DNA from: Lewinellaceae bacterium
GTDB taxonomy: Bacteria; Bacteroidota; Bacteroidia; Chitinophagales; Saprospiraceae
Length of the DNA: 64,000 nucleotides
Direction of reading: 5' to 3'
Assembly (NCBI GenBank): GCA_020636075.1
Contig: JACJYO010000003.1
Span: forward strand, 372,001 to 436,000
Shown here: positions 33,516-42,138 of the stretch, one piece after another
Layout: every line of letters starts with the position of its first letter
Position numbering within the stretch: position 1 is the stretch's first letter
Position numbers and translations under genes: made by a program
Notes under the pieces: model-generated
Databases searched by the model: none
Told to the model about the DNA's origin: nothing
The model's input: the letters and a program-made list of their open reading frames with translations, nothing else

Positions 33516-34505
33516 TCAGGTCAGCGTGCCCTCAATCTTTTGCAGCTCTTCCGGGCTGAATTCCAGGTTCTCCAGGCATTTCAACGAATCAGCCAACTGC
33601 TCGGGCCGGCTGGCGCCAACAAGTACGGAAGTAACCCGATTATCGCGCAATATCCAGGCGAGCGCCATTTGGGCCAGCGTTTGGCCGCGTTCCACAGCCA
33701 GGGTGTTCAGTTTTTGAATTTGCCCGAGACGTTGCGGAGTCAATGTTTCTTTTTTCAAAAAACCGTGCGCCTTGGCAGCGCGGGAATCTTCGGGAATGCC
33801 CTGCAGATACTTGTCCGTGAGCATACCCTGGGCCAATGGTGAAAATGGGATGCAGCCCACACCTTCCGTTTCAAGCACATCGAGCAGCCCGTCCTCTACC
33901 CAGCGTTCGAACATGGAGTACTTCGGCTGATGGATCAGGCAGGGCGTACCGAGATGTTTCAGAATGCGGCAAGCTTCGGCAGTTTGCTCGGCAGTATAAT
34001 TGGAAATGCCGACGTAGAGCGCCTTGCCCTGCCGAACGATCAGATCGAGCGCGGCCATGGTTTCCTCCAATGGCGTATCGGGGTCGGGGCGATGGCTGTA
34101 AAAAATGTCGACATAGTCGAGGCCCATGCGTTGCAGACTCTGATCGAGACTGGAAACGAGGTATTTTTTAGAACCCCACTCACCGTAGGGACCGTCCCAC
34201 ATCCGGTAGCCGGCTTTGGAGGAAATGATCAGTTCATCCCGGTGGCTGCGAAAATCGGTGCGCAGAAATCGGCCGAAATTCTCCTCTGCCGAGCCTGGTG
34301 GCGGACCGTAGTTGTTGGCCAGGTCGAAATGCGTGATACCGGAATCGAAAGCGAGGTGCAGGATTTTTCGGCAGTTCGACTGCACATCCACATGGCCGAA
34401 ATTATGCCACAAGCCCAAGGATACCGCCGGGAGCATGAGCCCACTGCGGCCGCAGCGCCGGTAGGTCATCGTTTGGTAGCGCGTTGGGGAAGGGAGGTAC
34501 TGCAT
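33516..34505 (-). CDS. Aldo/keto reductase of the YghZ / L-glyceraldehyde-3-phosphate reductase type
   Basis: NADPH-dependent carbonyl reductase with a TIM-barrel fold. The 329-residue protein aligns from its first residues (MQYLPSPTRYQTMTYRRCGR) with E. coli YghZ, which supports the start at 34,505. The catalytic tetrad is visible: Asp61 and Tyr66 in FDLANNYG, Lys97 in ISSKAGY and His138 in FYSHRPD. The block GPPPGSAEENFGRFLR is typical of the Kv-beta-like AKR group. YghZ reduces L-glyceraldehyde 3-phosphate and methylglyoxal; that substrate range is inferred by likeness. It lies 24 bp after the sucA stop on the same strand, so the two may be co-transcribed. Confidence 0.93.
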   Translation of the reverse strand: MQYLPSPTRYQTMTYRRCGRSGLMLPAVSLGLWHNFGHVDVQSNCRKILHLAFDSGITHFDLANNYGPPPGSAEENFGRFLRTDFRSHRDELIISSKAGYRMWDGPYGEWGSKKYLVSSLDQSLQRMGLDYVDIFYSHRPDPDTPLEETMAALDLIVRQGKALYVGISNYTAEQTAEACRILKHLGTPCLIHQPKYSMFERWVEDGLLDVLETEGVGCIPFSPLAQGMLTDKYLQGIPEDSRAAKAHGFLKKETLTPQRLGQIQKLNTLAVERGQTLAQMALAWILRDNRVTSVLVGASRPEQLADSLKCLENLEFSPEELQKIEGTLT

Positions 34506-34529
34506 GGTTGTTTATTTTTATGAAAAATC

Positions 34530-37283
34530 CTACTTCGCGCCAAAGGCTTGTTCCACCAGTGCCTGTTGCTCCTTCTCGTGTTTTTTGGCGAAGCCGGTAG
34601 CCGGACTGGCACTGGCAGCGCGGCTTACGCGTGTCCAGCCATATTCGCTGTGGTTGAGAACAATATGCCCCCAGGCGCCCATATTGGCCGGTTCTTCCTG
34701 TACCCAGAAAAGTTGTGCTTTGCCGTATTTTTTTAGCAAAGTTTCAAACTGTTCTTTCGGGAATGGGTAGATCTGTTCGAGCCGAACGATGGCCACATCG
34801 GTGCGCTTTTCATCTTCCTGGCGTTTCAGTAAATCGTAGTACACCTTGCCGCTGCAAACCAGCAGGCGCTTCACTTTTTTTGCGTCGACTTGCGGGTCGT
34901 CCAGCAATTCCCGGAAACAGGTACCGTCTTCCATTTCGCTGATCAAGCCCAGGTTGTAAGGCGGCCGCAGCGTCGATTTCGGCGACATGACCAGCAACGG
35001 CTTGCGGAAAGGACGGGCCAGTTGGCGGCGCAACAGGTGGAAGAAGTTGCTTGCGGAGGTAATGTTGGCAATCGTCACATTATTGCCAGCACAGCCTTGC
35101 AGGTAGCGCTCCATGCGGGCTGAAGAGTGCTCGGGCCCCTGGCCTTCATAGCCGTGGGGGAGCAGCATGACCAGGCCGTTCATACGCCGCCATTTCGTTT
35201 CGCCGGCCAGGATAAACTGGTCGATGATGGTAGAGGCGCCGTTGGCAAAGTCGCCAAATTGCGCTTCCCAGATCACCAGGGCATCCGGATTGGCGTAAGC
35301 ATAACCGTATTCAAAACCCAGCACGGCGTATTCAGAAAGCAGCGAATTGTAGATCAAGAAACGCCCCTGGTTTTTGGCCAGATTTTCAAGTCGGTTGATC
35401 CGCTGGTACGTATTGGCATCCACCGGAGCCGCATGGCGGTGGCTGAAGGTGCCCCGTTTGACATCCTGTCCGCTCATGCGGATATCCTTGCCTTCCAGCA
35501 ACAGGGAGCCATAGGCCATCAGTTCGCCCAATGCCCAGTCGATCTGGCCATTGTCTACCAGGCTGCGCTGGTTATCGAGCAATTTGGTGATCTGCGGTAG
35601 CGGGGTGAATTCTTTCGGCAGGTTGAGCAGATGCTTGAGCAGTCTGTCCAGTGTTTTTCGAGGGAGGCCGGTTTCTGGCGAATGCTGGAAATCGAGGTCA
35701 TCGGTTGCGATCGTGAGTGCTTTCCAGGCCAGTTCCGTTTCCTGATACACGTACGGCAGCGGGTTTTGCCGGGCATTGTCGAGGCGGTCCTGCAGTTGCG
35801 CGCGGAAATCTTTTTCCATCTCCTTGGCCAGCTGAAGGTCGACATCGCCGCGCTGGATCAGTATTTTATTATACACCTCCCGGGGATTGGGGTGATCGCT
35901 GATGGTTTTGTACATATCGGGCTGGGTAAACCGCGGCTCATCGCTTTCGTTGTGGCCATAACGGCGGTAACAGACCATGTCGATGTACACGTCGTTGTTG
36001 AACCGCTGGCGGTATTCGGTCGCCAGTTCGACAGCAAAAACCACGGCTTCGGGGTCGTCACCGTTGACGTGGAGTACCGGAGCCTGTACCACTTCGGCAA
36101 CCTGAGTGCAATAGGTGCTCGAGCGCCCTTCATCCCAGCCGGTGGTAAATCCGATCTGGTTGTTGATCACAAAATGAATAGTGCCGCCGGTGTAATAGCC
36201 CGGCAACTGGCTCATTTGGGTGATCTCATACACAATGCCCTGGCCGGCAATTGCGGCATCGCCATGGATCAGAATAGGCAGGATGTGGTCGTATTCCGAT
36301 TCGTACAACGCATCGGCCTTGGCACGGGCGAAACCCAGCACCACAGGGTCGACAGCCTCCAGGTGTGACGGGTTTGGCAGGAGTTTGAGATAGACTTCCT
36401 TGCCATGCAGGGTTTTGACCTGCGAAGAGAAGCCCAGGTGATACTTGACATCGCCATCGCCGAAACTCTGGTCGGGGATGGTTTTGCTTTCAAATTCGGT
36501 GAAAATCTGTTCGTAGGTTTTGCCCAAAGTATTGGCCAAAACATTAAGGCGACCGCGGTGGGCCATGCCGATAACAATTTCCTGCACCGGGATTTCCGAT
36601 TCGCTGGCAGCCGTGATGATGGCATCGAGTGCTGGGATGGTGGCCTCGCCGCCTTCCAGGGAGAAGCGTTTTTGCCCGACAAATTTGGTGTGCAAAAACT
36701 GCTCGAACACCACAGCGCCGTTCAGTTTTTCCAGGATGCGTTTTTTCTTTTCCAGCGGGAAACCATAGTCGCCGCTGAGGTTGCGGTCTTCCACTTTTTT
36801 GCGCAGCCAGCGCATGCGTTCCTTGTCGTAAATGTGGGTGGTTTCGAAGCCGATATTGCCGCAGTAGATTTTTTTCAGGCGATCGAGAATTTCCCGCAGG
36901 GTGGCGTTCGGCATTTCCATTTCGACGCCTGCAGCAAAACGGTGGTCCAGATCAGCTTCCGTGAGCCCATAGTCGGACAGATCGAGCCGCGGATGGCGGT
37001 CTTTGCGCGGTTTGATGGGATTGGTCCTGGATAGCATGTGTCCGCGGGTGCGGTACCCGTGGATGAGGCCCAGCACGCCAAACTCCTTGAGCAGATCTGC
37101 CTGGGAGGCTTTGGGCGTGCCGTTCGCAGTGCCGTTGCCCGACGCTTCGGTGAGCGCAAAATCAAAACCTTTGAAAAATAATGCCCAATCTGTTTCCACA
37201 GAATCCGGGTCAGCAAGCCAGGACCGATAGAGTGATTCAATGTATTGCGGATGCGCGTTTGATACGGCCGAAATATCTTTCAT
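34530..37283 (-). CDS. sucA: 2-oxoglutarate dehydrogenase E1 component
   Basis: Thiamine-diphosphate-dependent decarboxylase of the TCA-cycle 2-oxoglutarate dehydrogenase complex. The 917-residue length is usual. The N-terminal peptide HPQYIESLYRSWLADPDSVE and the block GVEMEMPNATLREILDRLKK are family hallmarks. Others are IGMAHRGRLNVLANTLGKTY, HGDAAIAGQGIVYEITQMSQ and the C-terminal WVQEEPANMGAWGHIVLNH. No E2 (sucB) or E3 gene is next to it; an aldo/keto reductase follows instead. A -7-like box TAATTTTG (reverse complement of 37,327-37,334) is present ~45 bp upstream. It is divergent from rpsT. Confidence 0.96.
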   Translation of the reverse strand: MKDISAVSNAHPQYIESLYRSWLADPDSVETDWALFFKGFDFALTEASGNGTANGTPKASQADLLKEFGVLGLIHGYRTRGHMLSRTNPIKPRKDRHPRLDLSDYGLTEADLDHRFAAGVEMEMPNATLREILDRLKKIYCGNIGFETTHIYDKERMRWLRKKVEDRNLSGDYGFPLEKKKRILEKLNGAVVFEQFLHTKFVGQKRFSLEGGEATIPALDAIITAASESEIPVQEIVIGMAHRGRLNVLANTLGKTYEQIFTEFESKTIPDQSFGDGDVKYHLGFSSQVKTLHGKEVYLKLLPNPSHLEAVDPVVLGFARAKADALYESEYDHILPILIHGDAAIAGQGIVYEITQMSQLPGYYTGGTIHFVINNQIGFTTGWDEGRSSTYCTQVAEVVQAPVLHVNGDDPEAVVFAVELATEYRQRFNNDVYIDMVCYRRYGHNESDEPRFTQPDMYKTISDHPNPREVYNKILIQRGDVDLQLAKEMEKDFRAQLQDRLDNARQNPLPYVYQETELAWKALTIATDDLDFQHSPETGLPRKTLDRLLKHLLNLPKEFTPLPQITKLLDNQRSLVDNGQIDWALGELMAYGSLLLEGKDIRMSGQDVKRGTFSHRHAAPVDANTYQRINRLENLAKNQGRFLIYNSLLSEYAVLGFEYGYAYANPDALVIWEAQFGDFANGASTIIDQFILAGETKWRRMNGLVMLLPHGYEGQGPEHSSARMERYLQGCAGNNVTIANITSASNFFHLLRRQLARPFRKPLLVMSPKSTLRPPYNLGLISEMEDGTCFRELLDDPQVDAKKVKRLLVCSGKVYYDLLKRQEDEKRTDVAIVRLEQIYPFPKEQFETLLKKYGKAQLFWVQEEPANMGAWGHIVLNHSEYGWTRVSRAASASPATGFAKKHEKEQQALVEQAFGAK

Positions 37284-37415
37284 GATAAAATTTAAATAAA
37301 AAACGGATACCCGGGGTTTAAACGGGCAAAATTAGGGGTTTTTGCAGGGATTCATTGGTCAAGACAGGTATTCAAAAATTTTTTTACCGGTTATTATTTT
37401 TCCGTGGAAAAGACC

Positions 37416-37423
37416 TACCTTTG
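37416..37423 (+). promoter_or_regulatory. Bacteroidota -7 promoter box for rpsT
   Basis: TACCTTTG, an exact TAnnTTTG match, 70 bp before rpsT. It is followed by GCCCGCCC, much like the box at 25,086. Confidence 0.65.
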
Positions 37424-37492
37424 CCCGCCCTAAAAAAGGGCATGTTGACAGCAGCCCGTTTTCAACTAACGAACTAACGATTTATAACAAAT

Positions 37493-37747
37493 ATGGCACA
37501 CCACCGTTCAGCACTAAAGCGCATTCGCCAGAATACGAAGCGTCGCTTGCAGAACCGTTACTACAAAAAGTCGGCTCGTACGGCAATCAAAAACCTGCGC
37601 GATCTGAAAGACCAGAAACAGGCAAGTGAGTTTTTGCCGAAGGTGATCAGCATGATCGACAAATTGGCCAAGCGCGGTAGCATTCACCGGAACAAAGCCG
37701 CCAACCTGAAAAGCGGTCTGACGAAATTCGTTAACGGCCTGGCTTAA
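37493..37747 (+). CDS. rpsT: 30S ribosomal protein S20
   Basis: Primary 16S rRNA-binding protein of the small subunit. The 84-residue, strongly basic, helical protein starts MAHHRSALKRIRQNTKRRLQ and contains RSKARTAIK-like KKSARTAIKNLRDLK and the S20 ending NKAANLKSGLTKFVNGL. Length and residue pattern fit the family exactly. It is monocistronic, with its own promoter box and a hairpin downstream. Confidence 0.97.
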   Translation: MAHHRSALKRIRQNTKRRLQNRYYKKSARTAIKNLRDLKDQKQASEFLPKVISMIDKLAKRGSIHRNKAANLKSGLTKFVNGLA

Positions 37748-37786
37748 GCCTGTCGTTGGCGCCCGGCTGTTTGCCATTGGCTTTTT

Positions 37787-37825
37787 GAAGGTGAAGATAT
37801 GAGCAGCGCTCGTGTCTTCACCTTC
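37787..37825 (+). terminator. Terminator-like hairpin after rpsT
   Basis: GAAGGTGAAGA pairs with TCTTCACCTTC; the 17-base loop can itself fold (GAGC with GCTC). Only a weak T-rich tail follows, so termination is likely but not certain. Confidence 0.5.
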
Positions 37826-37939
37826 TTCATTTGGCTACGGGCAGCCAGGTAATTCCCAACGTGGCAAAAATCCACAGGGAAGTTTTAATAAGTTTGCGGC
37901 CGGTTTAACCGGCCTAATTTTCAGCCTGATACCAGTACG

Positions 37940-39025
37940 ATGTCTGCCACAACCAAATTTTACCCACTTCGCGTCCGCGAAATACGCCGCGAAACTGCCG
38001 ATACGGTGTCGGTAGCTTTTGATGTTCCGGCGGATGTTCAGGATTTATTCCGCTTTACCCAGGGACAATACCTGACGCTTCGGGCCGAGATCAATGGCGT
38101 GGATGAACGCCGCTCCTATTCCATCTGTTCGGCGCCTCATGAAAACGACCTGCGCGTAGCGATCAAAAAAGTGCCCGGTGGGGTGTTCAGCAGCTATGCC
38201 AATACGGTGTTGCAGGTGGGCGATAGCTTGCAGGTTATGCCGCCGCAGGGGCATTTTTTTACCGAACTCAATCCGGAAAATCAGCATTTGTATGTGGCTT
38301 TTGCTGCCGGGAGTGGCATCACCCCGGTCCTATCGATTTTAAAAAGCACCTTGCATGAAGAGCCCGAAAGCCGCTTCATGCTGTTTTACGGTAATCGAGG
38401 TTTTGACCAAATCATCTTTCACGAGCAGTTGGAAGAACTCAAGAATCTGCATCCCGACCGGTTGATCGTGCACCACATTCTCAGCCGCGAATCATTGGGT
38501 GCAGAGTTGTTCCAGGGCCGCCTGAATGGCGCCAAATGCCAGGCTTACAGCCGGTTGTTGTTCAGCCCGGCAGAAGTGGATGCCTTTTTTCTGTGTGGAC
38601 CGGAGGAGATGATTTTTGAGGTAAAACAAAATCTGGAAGAACAACAAGTCGACCCAAAACGCATACATTTTGAGTTGTTTACAAGCCCCGGGACGCCAAA
38701 GAAAAAAATTAATCCGCTGGCTGGAGCCGGCAATCCTGATGCGTTCGATGCTTCCGTAGTAGTCATTCAGGATGGGATGCAGTTTGATTTTCAACTCCAG
38801 TCGGACGGCAGCACGCTACTGGATGCGGCCATGCGGGCAGGCGCCGATCTGCCGTTTTCCTGCAAGGGCGGAGTTTGCAGTACTTGCAAGGCCAAAATTT
38901 TGGAAGGCGAGGTCAGCATGGATTTGTGTTACGGCCTGGAACCCGATGAGGTAGAAGCGGGGTTTGTGCTCACCTGCCAGTCGCACCCGAAAAGTAAAAG
39001 GGTGGTGGTAAGTTTTGACGCATAG
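37940..39025 (+). CDS. PaaE-like NAD(P)H:ferredoxin-type oxidoreductase
   Basis: A 361-residue electron-transfer flavoprotein: an FAD-binding domain (residues ~8-100, RRSYSICSAPHEN), an NAD(P)-binding domain (~110-240, AFAAGSGITPVLSILKSTL) and a C-terminal plant-type [2Fe-2S] ferredoxin domain. The cluster cysteines are Cys308, Cys313, Cys316 and Cys346 (CKGGVCSTCKAKI...LTCQSH). This order matches PaaE, the reductase of the phenylacetyl-CoA epoxidase, but no paaABCD gene is nearby, so it may serve another oxygenase or desaturase. A TAAGTTTG box at 37,889-37,896 may be its promoter. Confidence 0.88.
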   Translation: MSATTKFYPLRVREIRRETADTVSVAFDVPADVQDLFRFTQGQYLTLRAEINGVDERRSYSICSAPHENDLRVAIKKVPGGVFSSYANTVLQVGDSLQVMPPQGHFFTELNPENQHLYVAFAAGSGITPVLSILKSTLHEEPESRFMLFYGNRGFDQIIFHEQLEELKNLHPDRLIVHHILSRESLGAELFQGRLNGAKCQAYSRLLFSPAEVDAFFLCGPEEMIFEVKQNLEEQQVDPKRIHFELFTSPGTPKKKINPLAGAGNPDAFDASVVVIQDGMQFDFQLQSDGSTLLDAAMRAGADLPFSCKGGVCSTCKAKILEGEVSMDLCYGLEPDEVEAGFVLTCQSHPKSKRVVVSFDA

Positions 39026-39102
39026 CAGTTTTGGCCCGGAAATGTTTTGATTCGCAGTGTCGGCTTTACTGTTTTAAGTTAAAATGGGAGAATGCCCGAA
39101 AA

Positions 39103-39136
39103 TTTGAAATTTCCTCCGTCAGGGCCAGTATTTTTG
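39103..39136 (+). promoter_or_regulatory. Promoter of ddl (TTTG-N22-TATTTTTG)
   Basis: A -33 TTTG at 39,103-39,106 and a -7 TATTTTTG at 39,129-39,136 have Bacteroidota spacing. They end 21 bp before the ddl start codon. Confidence 0.65.
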
Positions 39137-39157
39137 CAGCCTTAAGATTTTCTCCCA

Positions 39158-40123
39158 ATGAAAAATATTGCCATTCTCACCGGCGGCGACTCTGCCGAGC
39201 GCGTCATTTCCCTGCAAAGCAGCCAAGTGGTTGCCGACCATTTGCCGAAAGACCGGTACGTCGTATTTCAAATTGATATCGAGGGCGCCGACTGGAAAGA
39301 CCGCGAAACAGGCGCTCAGATTGACAAAAACGATTTTACGCTTCCGCTTCCCGATGGGAGAAGAATTCGCTTCGATTGTGTTTTTGGTGCCTTGCACGGC
39401 AGCCCCTTGGAAGATGGTAAAATGCAGGGTTATTTCGATATGCTTGGTTTGCCCTATACCTGCTGCAACGGTTATGTGAGTGGCCTGACCATGAATAAAT
39501 ACCACTCCAAAATGTATGTGGCGCCATTTGGTGTGCCGGTGGCAAAGTCGGTGCTCCTGCACCGCGGCGAGCCGGTCGATGTGGATCGCTTGCTGGAACT
39601 GGGCTTGCCGCTTTTTGTAAAACCGAATACCCATGGTTCCAGTTTTGGGGTTACCAAGGTCAAGACAGCGGCTGAATTGCTTCCTGCCATTGAGGCCGTT
39701 TGGCCCTACGACAGCGAAGCGTTGGTGGAAGCTTTTATGGACGGCCGTGAGTTTTCCAACGGTGTTTTGCGCGTAAACGGCGAAGTGGTGGCCATGCCGG
39801 TTACTGAAATTATTCCGGAGACCGAGTTTTTTGATTTTGCGGCAAAATATGAGGGCCGCTCGCAGGAAATCACCCCGGCAAAAATTCCGGACGATCTTGC
39901 GCGGCAGTGCCAGGAGCGCTCCAGCCAGCTGTATGAAATACTGCATTGTCGTGGCGTAGTTCGCTTTGATTACATCCTGGTTGGCGATACGTTTCATTTT
40001 CTGGAAGCCAACACGATTCCGGGTATTTCGCCGGCCAGCATCGTTCCGCAACAGGCAGTAGCACATGGCTGGCAGTTGGGGGAATTTTTTGGGTTGTTGA
40101 TCGAAGAGGCAATGCGGCAGTAA
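39158..40123 (+). CDS. ddl: D-alanine--D-alanine ligase
   Basis: ATP-grasp ligase that makes the D-Ala-D-Ala dipeptide for peptidoglycan. The 321-residue protein begins MKNIAILTGGDSAERVISLQ, the usual Ddl N-terminus. It has FGALHGSPLEDGKMQGYFDM with the substrate-binding His-Gly, and PLFVKPNTHGSSFGVTKVKT in the ATP-grasp domain. The C-terminal FLEANTIPGISPASIVPQQ carries metal-binding Glu and Asn, with Glu-Ala-Asn where many family members have Glu-Val-Asn. A good promoter precedes it. Other murein genes are not adjacent. Confidence 0.95.
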   Translation: MKNIAILTGGDSAERVISLQSSQVVADHLPKDRYVVFQIDIEGADWKDRETGAQIDKNDFTLPLPDGRRIRFDCVFGALHGSPLEDGKMQGYFDMLGLPYTCCNGYVSGLTMNKYHSKMYVAPFGVPVAKSVLLHRGEPVDVDRLLELGLPLFVKPNTHGSSFGVTKVKTAAELLPAIEAVWPYDSEALVEAFMDGREFSNGVLRVNGEVVAMPVTEIIPETEFFDFAAKYEGRSQEITPAKIPDDLARQCQERSSQLYEILHCRGVVRFDYILVGDTFHFLEANTIPGISPASIVPQQAVAHGWQLGEFFGLLIEEAMRQ

Positions 40124-40212
40124 AAAATAGGCGTCAATGGGCCAGGCGATTTGCATGATGCCTCTGATTCTTGCCTTACCTTCGTTGGCACGACATACCC
40201 AAGGTTACGCAA

Positions 40213-42123
40213 ATGACTGTCAAACGAAAGCAATCAAACAAATCCAACGTTGAACCTGCCTGGCCCTATGGGCTATGGCTTTGGTTGGCTTTTTTCGCCG
40301 GGTCGCTTTTTTTTATCCCACAATGCCTCGACCGCTATCTGGTGCCGCGGTTTTTTCTGTTGTCCGTACTGCTGATCGGTGCGGTCTGGAGTCTTCGCAA
40401 ATACTGGAAGGATCAGCCCACTGCCTGGCAGTTGCATGGTTTTGATGTGTTGCTGCTGGTTTGGTATGGGTGGAATATTACCTCGGTTTTTTGGGCGTAT
40501 AGTTGGTCTGAAGGCATTTTTTATGCTCAAAAAGTGCTGTTGCTGTTCGGCATGTACTGGCTGGTGCGGCAAGGATTGTTACACAGTGAGGCTTTGTTTC
40601 GGAAAACAATGGCCTTGATCACGCAGGCACTCACCTTGGTGGTTTCGGTACTGCTGCTGATTCAGTTGGGTCTGGCTATCAGCGAGTACGGCCTGGACAA
40701 TCAGCGGCTTTACGACTATGCCGATGGCGTTTTTGGAAACAAAGGCCTGGCCACCGATTTTGTTTTTTTTCTGCTGATTCTGAATGTATTGTTTCAACCG
40801 GAGTTTAAAAACAAACGCCTCTATTGGGGCACTACGGGCTTGCTGGCGCTCTTCATTCTTGTTTTACAAACCCGCACCGTTTATCTGGCCACTGCTGCTG
40901 CCGGGCTGTTTTATCTTTTGTCGCGTGTGATTTTGGAACCGTCGTTCAGACCTGTTTTTTTAAAAAAAATACTACCGGTTGGGGTAGTTGCGGTAGTTGC
41001 TTTGGCGGGCCTTTTGGCCTGGAAGGGGCAAGGAACCAGCCTTGCAGAGCGCCTGAACCCGGCCAACTACCTGGAAAGTGCTTCTGCACTGGAACGGCGT
41101 TTCGTATGGTACAAAACCGATGAACTGAACAAAAACCATTTTTGGTTGGGCGTAGGAAACGGGAATTGGAAACTGCTGTTCCCTTCGCAGAGCATTGAAG
41201 GTGGCTATCGCCTTCAGGAAAAAAATATCGTGATGACGCGGGTGCACAACGATTACCTGGAGGTGCGCTCCGAAATGGGGATCGTGGGTGCTATACTGTT
41301 CATTTTGCTATTCGGCGCAGCTTTCGGTGCAGGCCTGCTGGCGTTGCGCGAGGGGCCGCCGCCAGTTGTCCGGCACGATCTGGTGGTGCTGATGGCCGGT
41401 TTACTGGGGTACTGCGTGATCCAGTATTTTGATTTTCCGCGGGAGCGGATCGAGATGCAGGCGCTGCTTGGTTTTTTGTTTGCTTACCTGGCTTTTCACA
41501 GTCGTTCGGTGTGGACGCGCGGGCCTGAATTCTCTCTTGTGAAACAGCAAATGGTGTTTGCCGGATTGCTGATAGCGGGCTTGGTTTTGAATAGTTGGAT
41601 AGGTTGGGAGCGCATACAGGGCGAGATCCACACGGTGAAAATTCTGCAAGCCCAGAGCAAGGGTAATTACCCGGTTATGCAGCGCGAGGCAGCGGCGGCT
41701 TCCAATATGTTTTATAAATACAACGATGTGGCTTTGCCGCTTCAGTGGTACGAAGGCATCGCATTTTACCAAATGAACAATATTCCAAAGGCTGTTGCCG
41801 CGTTTGAAGAGGCTTACCGGTTGAATCCCTGGGCCTTTCAGGTGATTAATAATTACGGATCATCGCTGGTGCGCGCCCAACAGTACACTGAGGCTATTGC
41901 GCTGTTTGAAAAGGCGCTGGAGATTAATCCGCGCTACGAGGAGGGAAAATTTAACATGGCCTTTTGCTGGTACGCTTTGGGAAAATTTGATCAGGCGCGC
42001 GAATGGCTCAACCGGCTGGATACCATTCCCAATCCGCAAACGGAGCAGGAGCGACAAAAAAATCAGGCCGTCCTTCAGCAAAAGGCCGGCCTGGAAACAG
42101 CAATTAGTAAACAGCAGAAATAA
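40213..42123 (+). CDS. O-antigen-ligase/polymerase-like membrane protein with C-terminal TPRs
   Basis: A 636-residue inner-membrane protein with about 10-12 hydrophobic spans, followed by a periplasmic or cytoplasmic tail of tetratricopeptide repeats (PKAVAAFEEAYRLNPWAFQV, TEAIALFEKALEINPRYEEG). The Wzy/WaaL hallmark region is visible, with the loop HNDYLEVRSEMGIVGAILF and an upstream QTRTVYLATAAAG. The family joins or polymerises polysaccharide on a lipid carrier; the exact glycan is unknown and no other glycan genes are adjacent. The ATG at 40,213 (MTVKRKQSNKSN) is chosen over one 14 codons upstream, because the shorter form gives a normal basic N-terminus before the first span. Confidence 0.82.
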   Translation: MTVKRKQSNKSNVEPAWPYGLWLWLAFFAGSLFFIPQCLDRYLVPRFFLLSVLLIGAVWSLRKYWKDQPTAWQLHGFDVLLLVWYGWNITSVFWAYSWSEGIFYAQKVLLLFGMYWLVRQGLLHSEALFRKTMALITQALTLVVSVLLLIQLGLAISEYGLDNQRLYDYADGVFGNKGLATDFVFFLLILNVLFQPEFKNKRLYWGTTGLLALFILVLQTRTVYLATAAAGLFYLLSRVILEPSFRPVFLKKILPVGVVAVVALAGLLAWKGQGTSLAERLNPANYLESASALERRFVWYKTDELNKNHFWLGVGNGNWKLLFPSQSIEGGYRLQEKNIVMTRVHNDYLEVRSEMGIVGAILFILLFGAAFGAGLLALREGPPPVVRHDLVVLMAGLLGYCVIQYFDFPRERIEMQALLGFLFAYLAFHSRSVWTRGPEFSLVKQQMVFAGLLIAGLVLNSWIGWERIQGEIHTVKILQAQSKGNYPVMQREAAAASNMFYKYNDVALPLQWYEGIAFYQMNNIPKAVAAFEEAYRLNPWAFQVINNYGSSLVRAQQYTEAIALFEKALEINPRYEEGKFNMAFCWYALGKFDQAREWLNRLDTIPNPQTEQERQKNQAVLQQKAGLETAISKQQK

Positions 42124-42138
42124 TTTTTTAGATTCGGA

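Noticed and set aside
37940..39025. Phenylacetate degradation (paa) operon
   Set aside because: Only the PaaE-like reductase is present; no oxygenase subunits or CoA ligase lie nearby.
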